Shown here piece by piece: positions 1 through 7,234 of a stretch of DNA of 64,000 nt (position 1 is its first letter; each line of letters begins with the position of its first letter). The notes beneath the pieces are model-generated. The model was not told the origin of the DNA, searched no databases, and saw only the letters and a program-made list of their open reading frames with translations. Origin of the DNA: CBDDBH01 sp965225625. GTDB taxonomy: Bacteria; Pseudomonadota; Gammaproteobacteria; JADZEE01. The stretch spans positions 1 to 64,000 of the forward strand of contig CBDDBH010000018.1 of the NCBI GenBank assembly GCA_965225625.1, read 5' to 3'. The translations under genes and the position numbers were made by a program.

Positions 1-816
1 ACGAATGACGGGGTTGTGCTGGGTCGCACTGAGCGTGGCCATGTACAGAACGGTGCGCACGGTTGCACGCCCACCTTTGATACGCCGTTTACCCCGAAGG
101 CGACCGCTATCACGATTGATAGGGGCTACGCCGACGAGCGCAGCGATTTGTTTTTGGTTGAGTTTGCCCAGCTCAGGCAAGTCCCCAAGCAGCGTGTAGA
201 TGAGGGTATCGCCGACGCCGGGGACGGAAGCCAACTGCCGGTGTGTTGCCGCCCATTCGGCCACCTGAGCGATGAGTTGGCTGAGACGGGCTTCGGTCCA
301 TTGGATCTCCTTATCGAGGGTTTTGATCACGGCGCGGTGCGAACGCTGCAGGGCAGCGGGCATGATGTGCGCGCGATTCATCTCCATAGTGCGCATATCG
401 ACGAGTTGGCGTCGCCGGGCGATTAAGTCCTTTACCTGAAGGACTTTTTTGTCCGTGTGGGGTATGACCTGGGGTTGTACCCGTGCGGCAAACTCGGCGA
501 TGAGCCGGGCATCGATGGCATCGGTTTTAGCCAACTGGCCGATGGCGCCGGCGTAGCGGCGTACGTTGAGCGGATTGACGACGACAATCGGCAATTGCTT
601 ATCGATGGCCGCCTCCACCAGCAGCCGTTCGTAACGTCCCGTGGCTTCTACCACGATGCGGGCCAGCGGGTAACGGGCCAGGCGTGTCACTAGCTTACGG
701 ATGGCCTTGGGCTCATTGGCCGCTTGAAGTGCCAGGCGCCTTTCCCAGACATAAACGTCCACCACGTCCTTACCGACATCGACACCTACATTGATACTCT
801 TATCCTTGATTGTCAT
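1..816 (-). CDS. IS110-superfamily transposase, copy 1 (3' end beyond window)
   Basis: Reads right to left from ATG at 814-816 and runs off the left edge. It aligns base for base, without indels, with the complete copy at 2078-3025 at a constant offset of 2209, differing by a few substitutions, so the frame appears intact as far as it is visible. The product is a DEDD (RuvC-like) recombinase: the N-terminus carries GVDVGKDVVDVYVW and VVEATGRYE, and K-TDAIDA follows. Family knowledge: IS110 enzymes act with a structured non-coding bridge RNA made from an element end. The C-terminal part of the Tnp20 domain lies mostly outside the window. Confidence 0.85.
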   Translation of the reverse strand, partial: MTIKDKSINVGVDVGKDVVDVYVWERRLALQAANEPKAIRKLVTRLARYPLARIVVEATGRYERLLVEAAIDKQLPIVVVNPLNVRRYAGAIGQLAKTDAIDARLIAEFAARVQPQVIPHTDKKVLQVKDLIARRRQLVDMRTMEMNRAHIMPAALQRSHRAVIKTLDKEIQWTEARLSQLIAQVAEWAATHRQLASVPGVGDTLIYTLLGDLPELGKLNQKQIAALVGVAPINRDSGRLRGKRRIKGGRATVRTVLYMATLSATQHNPVIR

Positions 817-1019
817 AACAACTCACCCTTGCTAGATTCGGGCTCGTGAGGCCCATTCGACTGTTCGAGTTAATCAATCGGGTCGACCCGGCGCCGCTCG
901 CTGGTTAACGGTCTTGCCTAGGCAGAGCCGACGCTGGATCGGGCTGCCGGGTCGGTAGCTTGCTCGTGACAAGTTACGGGCCTCACTCTATCGGACTGGA
1001 GGTCGGTAGTGTCATACAA
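817..1019 (-). ncRNA. IS110 copy 1 upstream non-coding end, candidate bridge RNA
   Basis: About 200 bp between the transposase start and the point where identity to the second copy ends (after gtcatacaa). It has no ORF of note and is shared almost perfectly with 3026-3144 plus 5711-5794. IS110-group elements encode the bridge RNA in the long non-coding end upstream of the transposase, and this is the only non-coding segment of that size in the element. No structure was computed, so the RNA is an inference from position. Confidence 0.5.
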
Positions 1020-1099
1020 AGCGCTGGAGCCGACGCGGAAAAGCTATGTCGATTAACTCCGAAAGTGCCGTGGCGCGCGGCTCAGCTTACTCGTTAGGC
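1020..1099 (+). other. attC site, right part, interrupted by IS110 copy 1
   Basis: Integron-type recombination site. GAGCCG at 1027-1032 pairs with CGGCTC at 1078-1083, and the right core GTTAGGC is at 1093-1099. The left core (GCCTAAC type) lies across the IS110 copy, outside the window. The same right half (GCGCGCGGCTCAGCTTA, then a GTTaGGC-like core) recurs near 5836, 6297 and 7191, which marks one attC family. Confidence 0.75.
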
Positions 1100-1120
1100 C
1101 GTATACTCAACTACCCTTGA

Positions 1121-1143
1121 TGTAGTTACATTCTGTAGCTACA
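1121..1143 (+). promoter_or_regulatory. tandem palindromes upstream of brnT, probable BrnA operator
   Basis: TGTAGTTACA (1121-1130) and the perfect palindrome TGTAGCTACA (1134-1143) lie 13 bp apart, ending 9 bp before the GTG of brnT. Ribbon-helix-helix antitoxins such as BrnA repress their own operon by binding short palindromes, so this is the likely autoregulatory site. Binding is inferred. Confidence 0.5.
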
Positions 1144-1152
1144 CTTCGTCTT

Positions 1153-1443
1153 GTGGAGTTTGAATGGGATAAAGCCAAGCGTAAAGAAAATCTCCGCAAG
1201 CATGGCCTCGATTTCCGCGATGCTCCCGAAATTTTCGATGGTCCAATGCTCACCGGTCTTGATAAGCGTGACGACTATGGCGAAGACCGTTGGATTGGCG
1301 TCGGACTCACACAAAGTCGATGCGTTGTGGTCTCGTTCACGGAACGGGACGAAGGACGCATCACCCGTATCATTTCGTTACGCAAAGCACTAACTCATGA
1401 GCAAAAAACCTTCGAGAAAATCCTCAAAGACCGATTGGCGTAA
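1153..1443 (+). CDS. brnT: BrnT-family ribonuclease toxin
   Basis: 96 residues with a GTG start, first gene of a two-gene toxin-antitoxin cassette. The N-terminus FEWDKAKRKENLRKHGLDF and the R-ITRIISLRKA-EQ tail are the BrnT signature. BrnT toxins are RelE-fold ribonucleases that cleave RNA and arrest growth until bound by BrnA. It overlaps brnA by 46 nt, as usual for this pair. It lies between two attC cores, so it is an integron-cassette TA module. The frame is intact and all family blocks are present. Confidence 0.9.
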   Translation: MEFEWDKAKRKENLRKHGLDFRDAPEIFDGPMLTGLDKRDDYGEDRWIGVGLTQSRCVVVSFTERDEGRITRIISLRKALTHEQKTFEKILKDRLA

Positions 1444-1672
1444 GGTCGATCGGCTATCCGATTCGGATCTGGACACATCGGAATTACCTCCGTTGGATGC
1501 GGAGTTTTTTAAGCATGCTGAGTTACGCATGCCAGCGGGCAAGCAAAGCGTTACGGTGCGGCTGGATACCGACGTGCTTGCGTGGTTTAGAACGCAAGGA
1601 AAAGGATATCAAACTCGCATCAACGCCGTTCTGCGCACCTATATGGAAGCTCAGCGCGAAAACTCGGCCTAA
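1397..1672 (+). CDS. brnA: BrnA-family ribbon-helix-helix antitoxin
   Basis: 91 residues. The C-terminal half (KQSVTVRLDTDVLAWFRTQG, then GYQTRINAVLRTYM) is the BrnA DNA-binding/dimerisation domain; the N-terminal half, with SDLDTSELPPLDAEFF, is the toxin-binding arm. It neutralises BrnT and represses the operon, probably at the palindromes upstream of brnT. The stop codon TAA forms part of the left core GCCTAAC of the following attC, the compact arrangement expected in a cassette. Confidence 0.9.
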   Translation: MSKKPSRKSSKTDWRKVDRLSDSDLDTSELPPLDAEFFKHAELRMPAGKQSVTVRLDTDVLAWFRTQGKGYQTRINAVLRTYMEAQRENSA

Positions 1673-1715
1673 CCCGGCGCTGGAGCCGACGCGGAAAAGA
1701 CACAACATTCGGGAC
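1667..1715 (+). other. attC left half after brnA (right half missing)
   Basis: GCCTAAC core at 1667-1673 followed by CGGCGCTGGAGCCGACGCGGAAAAG, which matches the segment at 1021-1045 almost exactly. No GTTAGGC-type right core follows before the next GCCTAAC at 2043, so the site is truncated or degraded. Confidence 0.6.
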
Positions 1716-1879
1716 CGAAGAAAGGCAGGGCGGCTTATCCCGGCCGTAAAGTTGACGCAAAGTTGGAAAGCAATAAAGCTCGGCGTCGTGACAGTAGGCG
1801 TATGGTGGACGAGTGGCTTGGCGATTCAGACGCCGATGCTCGCGCAAACGAAGACGCAAGCGATGAGAAAGCGATATAA
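1715..1879 (+). pseudogene. start-less small basic/acidic ORF (cassette remnant)
   Basis: An open frame continuing from the brnA stop region encodes a basic stretch (GRKVDAKLESNKARRRD) followed by an acidic tail ending DEKAI and TAA at 1877-1879. No early ATG, GTG or TTG precedes the conserved-looking part, so the 5' end seems lost. Its 3' end overlaps the ATG of the next mini-ORF at 1863 in another frame, suggesting the two were once translated together. Function unknown. Confidence 0.35.
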
Positions 1880-1988
1880 AACTAAATCGAGGAGCTGTCC
1901 TCTATGCAAACCGCATAAACGCGGATGAGATCATCGTTGGAAGGCGAAAGAACAAAGCTTGCTCTCTCGGTCCGAGCAGGAGGTCTGA
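1863..1988 (+). pseudogene. Cys-rich mini-protein with in-frame TGA
   Basis: ATG at 1863 opens MRKRYKTKSRSCPLCKPHKRG, then TGA at 1926-1928. The same frame continues with DHRWKAKEQSLLSRSEQEV to TGA at 1986-1988. The CPLCKPH block and the HRWKAKE block look like one small zinc-knuckle-like protein in which a codon, plausibly TGG, became TGA. No selenocysteine insertion element was recognised. Function unknown. Confidence 0.4.
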
Positions 1989-2042
1989 AATCACATAGGC
2001 TCGAATGGGGATTCGGTGGGATGCGAGAATGAGTGCGGTACG

Positions 2043-2054
2043 GCCTAACCAGCG
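2043..2054 (+). other. attC left core split from its right half by IS110 copy 2
   Basis: GCCTAAC at 2043-2049 plus cagcg, directly followed by the 3' end of IS110 copy 2. The remaining part of the same attC reappears at 5795-5860 beyond the IS110 and IS21 DNA. Confidence 0.6.
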
Positions 2055-2077
2055 ACTGTGATTTGCAAGTTCGCTAA

Positions 2078-3025
2078 TTAGGCATATTTTTCACTCCAGT
2101 TGTTGCCGTCTCTGACCATGGCGTTGAGGATGGTGATGAATTTACGCATGCAAGCGGTCAGAGCGACTTTCTTGTGTTTTCCGGTGGCGAGTAAGCGTCG
2201 ATAGAAGGCGCGAATGACGGGGTTGTGCTGGGTCGCACTGAGCGTGGCCATGTACAGAACGGTGCGCACGGTTGCGCGCCCGCCTTTGATGCGCCGTTTA
2301 CCCCGAAGGCGACCGCTATCACGATTGATAGGGGCTACGCCGACGAGGGCCGCGATTTGTTTTTGGTTGAGTTTGCCCAGCTCAGGCAAGTCACCAAGCA
2401 GCGTGTAGATAAGGGTGTCGCCGACGCCGGGGACGGAAGCCAACTGCCGGTGTGTTGCCGCCCATTCGGTCACGTGAGCGATGAGTTGGCTGAGACGGGC
2501 TTCGGTCCACTGGATCTCCTTATCGAGGGTTTTGATCACGGCGCGGTGTGAACGCTGCAGGGCAGCGGGCATGATGTGCGCGCGATTCATCTCCATGGTG
2601 CGCATATCGACGAGTTGGCGTCGCCGGGCGATTAAGTCCTTTACCTGAAGGACTTTTTTGTCCGTGTGGGGTATGACCTGGGGTTGTACCCGTGCGGCAA
2701 ACTCGGCGATGAGCCGGGCATCGATGGCATCGGTTTTAGCCAACTGGCCGATGGCGCCGGCGTAGCGGCGTACGTTGAGCGGATTGACGACGACAATCGG
2801 CAATTGCTTATCGATGGCCGCCTCCACCAGCAGCCGTTCGTAACGTCCCGTGGCTTCTACCACGATGCGGGCGACCGGGTAACGGGCCAGGCGTGTCACT
2901 AGCTTACGGATGGCCTTGGGCTCATTGGCCGCTTGAAGTGCCAGGCGCCTTTCCCAGACATAAACGTCCACCACGTCCTTACCGACATCGACACCTACAT
3001 TGATACTCTTATCCTTGATTGTCAT
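2078..3025 (-). CDS. IS110-superfamily transposase, copy 2 (complete)
   Basis: 315 residues with an intact frame. Residues 8-22 (INVGVDVGKDVVDVY) and the VVEATGRYE and AKTDAIDARL blocks form the N-terminal DEDD RuvC-like nuclease. The C-terminal Tnp20 part has a helix-hairpin-helix-like SVPGVGDTLIYTLLGDLPEL, then the conserved APINRDSG-GKR-IKGGR segment that holds the catalytic serine. It recombines DNA under bridge-RNA guidance (family knowledge). The transposase is whole, but its upstream non-coding end is interrupted by IS21 119 bp from the ATG, so it probably cannot mobilise itself normally. Confidence 0.92.
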   Translation of the reverse strand: MTIKDKSINVGVDVGKDVVDVYVWERRLALQAANEPKAIRKLVTRLARYPVARIVVEATGRYERLLVEAAIDKQLPIVVVNPLNVRRYAGAIGQLAKTDAIDARLIAEFAARVQPQVIPHTDKKVLQVKDLIARRRQLVDMRTMEMNRAHIMPAALQRSHRAVIKTLDKEIQWTEARLSQLIAHVTEWAATHRQLASVPGVGDTLIYTLLGDLPELGKLNQKQIAALVGVAPINRDSGRLRGKRRIKGGRATVRTVLYMATLSATQHNPVIRAFYRRLLATGKHKKVALTACMRKFITILNAMVRDGNNWSEKYA

Positions 3026-3144
3026 AACAACTCACCCTTGCTAGATTCGGGCTCGTGAGGCCCATTCGACTGTTCGAGTTAATCAATCGGGTCGACCCGG
3101 CGCCGCTCGCTGGTTAACGGTCTTGCCTAGGCAGAGCCGACGCT
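3026..3144 (-). ncRNA. IS110 copy 2 upstream end, candidate bridge RNA broken by IS21
   Basis: The proximal 119 bp of the upstream non-coding end; the distal part is at 5711-5794 after the IS21 insert. Intact copy 1 (817-1019) shows the ancestral contiguous sequence, so the interruption is certain, while the RNA identity is inferred from IS110-group organisation. Confidence 0.5.
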
Positions 3145-3347
3145 TGTCTGGCGTCAACCATTTCTTTCGGTCGCGACAATTAAAATTTTCGATCGCCACC
3201 GACGTGCTGCTATTCTGCCCATCGTAAGTCCGTACTCGCGTTTTTGAGTCTCGCGTTCGGCAATCGACCGCCTCAAAGTCGCTGTGAGCGGCGATCACAA
3301 CGCTACCCATAGCAGAGGCACCCTCCAAATCGGGCTTGCACACCCAT

Positions 3348-4121
3348 TCACGCAGTTCCATCGGAGCGCTTCGTGGTGTTACGTGCACGGCGTTTCGCCG
3401 CCTGTGCCCGGTAGCTTGGGACATCGAGTTCCAGGATCACCGAGTGATGTACAACCCGGTCAATGGCCGCGGCGGTGGTCATCGGATCTTTAAAGATCTG
3501 ATCCCACTTCGAGAACACCAGGTTGCTGGTGATCATCACGCTCTTGCGCTCGTAGCGCTCAGCGAACAGTGCGAACAGCACTTCCATCTCGGCACGGTCG
3601 TGCTGCACGTAGCCGATGTCGTCCAGCGCCAGGCAGTCGATGTTGTCCAGACGTTTCAGCTCGCGTGTTAATCGTAAGTCCCGTTTCGCCTCGAGCAACC
3701 GCTCAACCAGCGACGACACCGCGGTGAACAACACCGACTGTCCCTGGCGTACCAGCTCATGGCCCAATGCGGCCATCGTGTGGGTCTTACCCGTACCGGG
3801 ATTGCCGAAGATGCACACGTTGGTCGCACCTTCGAGGAACTCCCCGCTCTTTAGCCGATTAAGCTGCGTACGCACCGTCGCCGGAAACCGCTGCGTGTCC
3901 AGTGTGGATAGTGTCTTGTCCCGCGGCAGCTTCGAGGCCCGCAATAAACGCGCCATACGCCGCTCCTGGCGTTCACTCGCCTCGATCACCGTCAGCTCAT
4001 CGAGATAGTGCACCGGATCCCAGCCTTCACGCACCGCCCGCTCACCCAACGTCACGTAATGCGCTACGAACGACGGCAGGCGAAACGCCTTGAGCCGCAG
4101 CTCCAACGTCTGCGCGCCCAT
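3348..4121 (-). CDS. istB: IS21 helper ATPase IstB
   Basis: 257 residues when started at ATG 4119-4121, which shares one base with the istA stop (TGATG). This junction, and the family-typical N-terminus MGAQTLELRLKAFRLPSF, decide against the longer upstream start. An AAA+ domain is evident: Walker A FGNPGTGKTHTMAALG, Walker B DCLALDDIGY, then SVMITSNL. IstB is the ATP-dependent regulator that remodels target DNA and licenses IstA. The C-terminus ends in a basic tail. Confidence 0.92.
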   Translation of the reverse strand: MGAQTLELRLKAFRLPSFVAHYVTLGERAVREGWDPVHYLDELTVIEASERQERRMARLLRASKLPRDKTLSTLDTQRFPATVRTQLNRLKSGEFLEGATNVCIFGNPGTGKTHTMAALGHELVRQGQSVLFTAVSSLVERLLEAKRDLRLTRELKRLDNIDCLALDDIGYVQHDRAEMEVLFALFAERYERKSVMITSNLVFSKWDQIFKDPMTTAAAIDRVVHHSVILELDVPSYRAQAAKRRARNTTKRSDGTA

Positions 4122-5602
4122 CACACTGTGCGCCCAGCGCCAATCAACGCATCGTACGTCGTCAGATCTGGCATCGCGATCGTGAGCGCCGGGCAATGAG
4201 GTAATTGCTCCGGTGTCACCACCGCTCTTACGCGTTCGTAACTGGGCAACTCCCCGGCAGACAGCAACTGCGTCAATGCGCTCGCCACCACCGATTCCAT
4301 CGTCGTCGCCGCCAACTGCAAAATCCGCAGATACTCTAAATCCGCCCCGCTCGGTGCCCGCTCACACAACGTGTCGTAACAGCGCCGGAAGACTAACGCG
4401 GGAAACAGCGCCTCCCGGTATACATAGCGTTGAAACGCACCAGGCTTGCGCACCAGCGAGTGGATCACATGCCGGTAATCAACATGGAACGCACCGCGAC
4501 CATGCACCCGCTCAATACGCGCCACGCGCTCACCGTTGTAATCCACTTCCACGTACGCCGAATACAGCCGCACCTGGACCCGGTGACCGATGAGCCGCGA
4601 GGGTACCGAGTAGCTCTTGCTCACCACCCGGATCGTGCTCCATCGACTCACCCGTACCACCAGCTCCCGACAGCTCGGCAGCGCGCGTACCGGTAACGCC
4701 TTGAGCTTCGTTCGCTCGTCCGTCAACCGGTCCCCCCGGCCACCGTTACGCTCGGCAACCACCGCCTCGAGGAATGCTTCATACGCGGTGAGTGACTCAA
4801 AATCACGACTGCCCCGCAGGCGCAGCCGCTGATCAACCGCGCGCTTGAAATGACCGTGCGCCGATTCCACATCACCGTTCTCATGCGCATTGCCGGGGTA
4901 GTTCTTCGACCCAACCAACCCATAATGCTCAAGCAACTCCCGGTAGCGCGCCGTGAAACCCCGTCCACGGCTATTGCGTAACTCGTGCGTCGCCGCTGAG
5001 AGATTGTCCGTGCGATGCTCGCGCGGCACCCCGCCAAGTTGCCACAATGCCCCTTGCAGTCCTTCCGAGAGTGCCTCGAAGGTCTCCGAATAACACACCG
5101 CCACCCACTCCCAGTTGCAATACGTCAGCACAAAGTGGTAACACAGGTGCACTAAACGCGCCCCCGCGATCGTCACACACACGCTGCGCATATCGGTGAA
5201 ATCCGATTGCGATTGCTCCCCGGGCCGGTGCACCTGGGCAAAGTACACCTCACGCGCCGGACCCCGGCGGGCTCGCCAATCTCGAAAACGCCGCTGCAGG
5301 GTTCGCAATTGACCGTCCCGAAACCGTCCCGGGTAGCGGCGCTTGAGCTCCTCAAACACCGTCTTCGCGTGCAGACCGCTGTCCTGCTCCAGCAGCCCTT
5401 CCACCTCAGACCACACCTCCACGAACGGATCGGAGCGGGTACGCCAGTGATGCGCTTGGCGCACCTGACTTGGCCGCTTCCCTAGCGTGCGATATTTGCG
5501 TGCCGTCGGCTCGCTCATTCCCGCTTTCAACGCTGCCGTCGACAGCGCCATCCCCTTGCCTATCAACGACATCAGTCGCCTCACCTGTTGCTCTGTAACC
5601 AT
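4121..5602 (-). CDS. istA: IS21 transposase IstA
   Basis: 493 residues. There is an N-terminal helix-turn-helix (GKGMALSTAALKAGMSEPTARK), then a DDE integrase core: the first Asp in QSDFTDMR, a second in EHRTDNLSAA, and the Glu in HENGDVESAHGHFKRAV. A beta-barrel-like domain (SVPSRLIGHRVQVRLYSAYV) precedes the C-terminal region. It catalyses cut-and-join of the element ends with IstB. The frame is intact, so the element could be active. Confidence 0.93.
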   Translation of the reverse strand: MVTEQQVRRLMSLIGKGMALSTAALKAGMSEPTARKYRTLGKRPSQVRQAHHWRTRSDPFVEVWSEVEGLLEQDSGLHAKTVFEELKRRYPGRFRDGQLRTLQRRFRDWRARRGPAREVYFAQVHRPGEQSQSDFTDMRSVCVTIAGARLVHLCYHFVLTYCNWEWVAVCYSETFEALSEGLQGALWQLGGVPREHRTDNLSAATHELRNSRGRGFTARYRELLEHYGLVGSKNYPGNAHENGDVESAHGHFKRAVDQRLRLRGSRDFESLTAYEAFLEAVVAERNGGRGDRLTDERTKLKALPVRALPSCRELVVRVSRWSTIRVVSKSYSVPSRLIGHRVQVRLYSAYVEVDYNGERVARIERVHGRGAFHVDYRHVIHSLVRKPGAFQRYVYREALFPALVFRRCYDTLCERAPSGADLEYLRILQLAATTMESVVASALTQLLSAGELPSYERVRAVVTPEQLPHCPALTIAMPDLTTYDALIGAGRTV

Positions 5603-5794
5603 CTGCTCCCCTCCTTTGGAGGAGAGCCTATCTGACCCGAAACGAGGCTCAGAAACCGAAACTTTTAATTGTCGCTACCCGAAAGTTTTAATTGTCGCTG
5701 AACAGACGCTGGATCGGGCTGCCGGGTCGGTAGCTTGCTCGTGACAAGTTACGGGCCTCACTCTATCGGACTGGAGGTCGGTAGTGTCATACAA

Positions 5795-5860
5795 GACGCT
5801 GAAAAGGTAATTCGATCAAAACTGAACTATCGGGGCGCGCGGCTCAGCTTACGTTGAGGC
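5795..5860 (+). other. attC right part, after IS110 copy 2
   Basis: gacgctgaaaagg resumes the site after the insertion; GCGCGCGGCTCAGCTTA lies at 5835-5851 and a variant right core, cGTTGAGGC, at 5853-5860. It shares the attC-family arm with 1073-1099 and 7191-7232. The core departs from GTTRRRY by one inserted base, so it may be inactive. Confidence 0.55.
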
Positions 5861-6020
5861 TGTAGGATAAGTCGCGCGACAAAAATGGAGAGAAGTTCGA
5901 CCTCGTCAGTTGCGCTGTAAGTAACGATCTCTAGTGGAGCAATAGTTTCGAGACCCACGAATCTGGCATTTTTGCGGTGCGCCGGACTTTTTCTACAGCC
6001 TCGTTTGCCAGATACGAGAC

Positions 6021-6306
6021 ATGAGACGTTCACATCATTGGTGTTGGCTGCAAGTAACCGATGAACTTCATATCTATAATCACGATGTTTCCGAAACCGA
6101 AGTTGAGGAAGTACTTGTTTCGCCCGGGGAAGATCGACCAGGACGTGTAGGTTCTCGGGTTGCGCTTAGACAAACTCAGTCGGGCGTTATCTTAGGGTCA
6201 TGTTCCCGACGAGGTACCAGAAAATATCTTTGTCATAACTGCCTATGACCTGGTCGGGAAACCGCTGCTAGCCTACAGACGCCGACAACGCCGGAGCTCA
6301 GCTTAG
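6021..6306 (+). pseudogene. frameshifted BrnT-like/DUF4258-type cassette gene
   Basis: ATG 6021 opens a frame with TDELHIYNHDVSETEVEEVL and SPGEDRPGR. The family continuation GRYLRVMF appears in another frame from about 6182, and VPDEVPENIFVITAYDLVGK in a third from about 6209, ending AYRRRQRRSSA and TAG at 6304-6306. The three blocks in order suggest a BrnT-like small toxin broken by two indels. The end runs into the following attC-like sequence. Identification rests on motif memory. Confidence 0.5.
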
Positions 6307-6325
6307 CCGTGCTTAGTCGTTAGGC
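6270..6325 (+). other. attC-like site after the frameshifted cassette gene
   Basis: A weak left side (GCCTACA near 6270) with GGAGCTCAGCTTAG at 6293-6306 and a perfect right core GTTAGGC at 6319-6325. The inner arms are partly degenerate compared with 1020-1099. Confidence 0.5.
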
Positions 6326-6344
6326 GCTCTGGGCTCAAGAGTTA

Positions 6345-6959
6345 ATGATGAACATTAAGTTTTTAGCTGCAGTTTTGATTCTGGCATCAGCCCTCGTCGG
6401 CTGTGCATCAGCTCCGACAACTACATCGTCCTATCTAGATAACTATGTGCGATTAGCGCCGGGTGGCAGACTTGAGGCGTATTGGCAAGATGACCGATAT
6501 GTGCCGAGATTTGATCAACTATCGGTGCGATTTTTTTCTATTTCTACCGAGATAATTGCTAATAAGAAGAATGTATCCGTAGCTGATGTAGTGGCTTGGC
6601 TAACCGAAGATTTGACCGCGAGCGGCATTGTAGCTGCCAATTCTGAAGTTGCTGCGTTAAACCTGGAACTGGCTATTACGTTTATGGACCCAGGCAGCGC
6701 CGCTGCTAGAATTTGGGCGGGTGATCTTGGCGCTGGTCATGCGCAGTTGCAGATAGAAGGAAAATATTTGGATTCCGCATCCGGTCAACTTGTTGCTACC
6801 TTTGCAGAGCGTCGCAGATCTTCTGGTGCCATTGGGCTGAAAGACATTGGCGGTGATGCCGGGGCCGCGCTGATTAGAGAAATGGTTAGATTTATCAGTG
6901 AAGATATAGTTGGCCAACTTCGTAAATCTTTCGGAAGCTACAGCGAAAGTGATAATTAA
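6345..6959 (+). CDS. DUF4410-like cassette lipoprotein
   Basis: 204 residues; the start is ATG 6345 or the adjacent ATG 6348. A type II signal peptide (hydrophobic FLAAVLILASALVGC) gives a lipobox LVGC, so the mature protein is probably an envelope lipoprotein. The rest has alternating polar/hydrophobic stretches and a glycine-rich segment near IGLKDIGGDAGAAL, resembling DUF4410-type proteins, without catalytic motifs that I recognise. It lies between attC-family sites, so it is a cassette gene. More AT-rich than the operon to the right. Function unknown. Confidence 0.7.
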   Translation: MMNIKFLAAVLILASALVGCASAPTTTSSYLDNYVRLAPGGRLEAYWQDDRYVPRFDQLSVRFFSISTEIIANKKNVSVADVVAWLTEDLTASGIVAANSEVAALNLELAITFMDPGSAAARIWAGDLGAGHAQLQIEGKYLDSASGQLVATFAERRRSSGAIGLKDIGGDAGAALIREMVRFISEDIVGQLRKSFGSYSESDN

Positions 6960-7006
6960 CCAGCACAAGAGGGCGACCGTGAAACGCTGGCGCGCCGCTG
7001 GAATTG

Positions 7007-7165
7007 CAGGTCTTGCCTTTTGCCCGACGGCTAGCAAAAGGCAAGACCTGACCCCTAATTCCCTTGCCTTTTGCCCGAAAGGCAAGACCTGACCCCTAAT
7101 TCCTTTTGTCCGACGGCTAGCAAAAGGCAAGACCTGACCCCTAATTCCCTAATTCCCCTAATTCC
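7007..7165 (+). repeat. palindromic repeat cluster, REP-like
   Basis: CAGGTCTTGCC at 7007 is mirrored by GGCAAGACCTG ending near 7050, forming a long hairpin with TTTTGC/GCAAAA arms. The unit (GGCAAGACCTGACCCCTAATTCC) follows three times in variant spacing, then the tail CTAATTCC repeats. It lies where the attC left half of the lipoprotein cassette would be expected. Such GGTCAGGTCTTGCC repeats resemble REP sequences mobilised by tyrosine transposases; no transposase gene is nearby. Confidence 0.65.
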
Positions 7166-7232
7166 GTGCCGATTAAATCTGAAGCATTGGGGCGCGCGGC
7201 TCAGCTTAGTCGGCTTAGCTTAGTCGTTAGGC
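7166..7232 (+). other. attC right part before higBA
   Basis: gccgattaaatctgaag followed by GCGCGCGGCTCAGCTTAG (7192-7209) and core GTTAGGC at 7226-7232. It is clearly homologous to 1050-1099. The CGGCTTAGCTTAG segment is a local duplication of the arm. The left half has been replaced by the palindromic repeats. Confidence 0.65.
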
Positions 7233-7234
7233 AG

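Larger units (their letters stand above)
3145..5704 (-). mobile_element. IS21-family insertion sequence with target duplication gacgct
   Basis: 2560 bp. The ends begin TGT and finish ACA. Six bases, gacgct, occur at 3139-3144 and again at 5705-5710, while the uninterrupted copy 1 has this hexamer once, so this is a clean target-site duplication. Subterminal repeats containing GCGACAATTAAAA occur at the left end (about 3172) and twice at the right end (about 5665 and 5687, inverted), as expected for IS21 multiple end repeats. It carries istA and istB. Confidence 0.93.
2055..5794 (-). mobile_element. IS110-superfamily element copy 2, split by an IS21-family element
   Basis: The right boundary is set by loss of identity to copy 1 after gtcatacaa at 5794. 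The left boundary, about 2055, is inferred from the attC core. Removing the 2560-bp IS21 insert and one 6-bp target duplicate leaves about 1.17 kb: a short downstream end, the 315-residue transposase and about 200 bp of upstream non-coding DNA. The element sits between the left core and the left inner arm of an attC, the same side as copy 1. Related IS1111-attC elements are known to target attC sites; whether this one belongs to that group needs comparison. Confidence 0.75.

Noticed and set aside
1926..1928. TGA as selenocysteine codon
   Set aside because: No SECIS-like hairpin recognised, and the surrounding family looks non-redox; a mutation is simpler.
7007..7165. CRISPR array
   Set aside because: Repeats are palindromic, variable in length and lack regular spacers; no cas genes.
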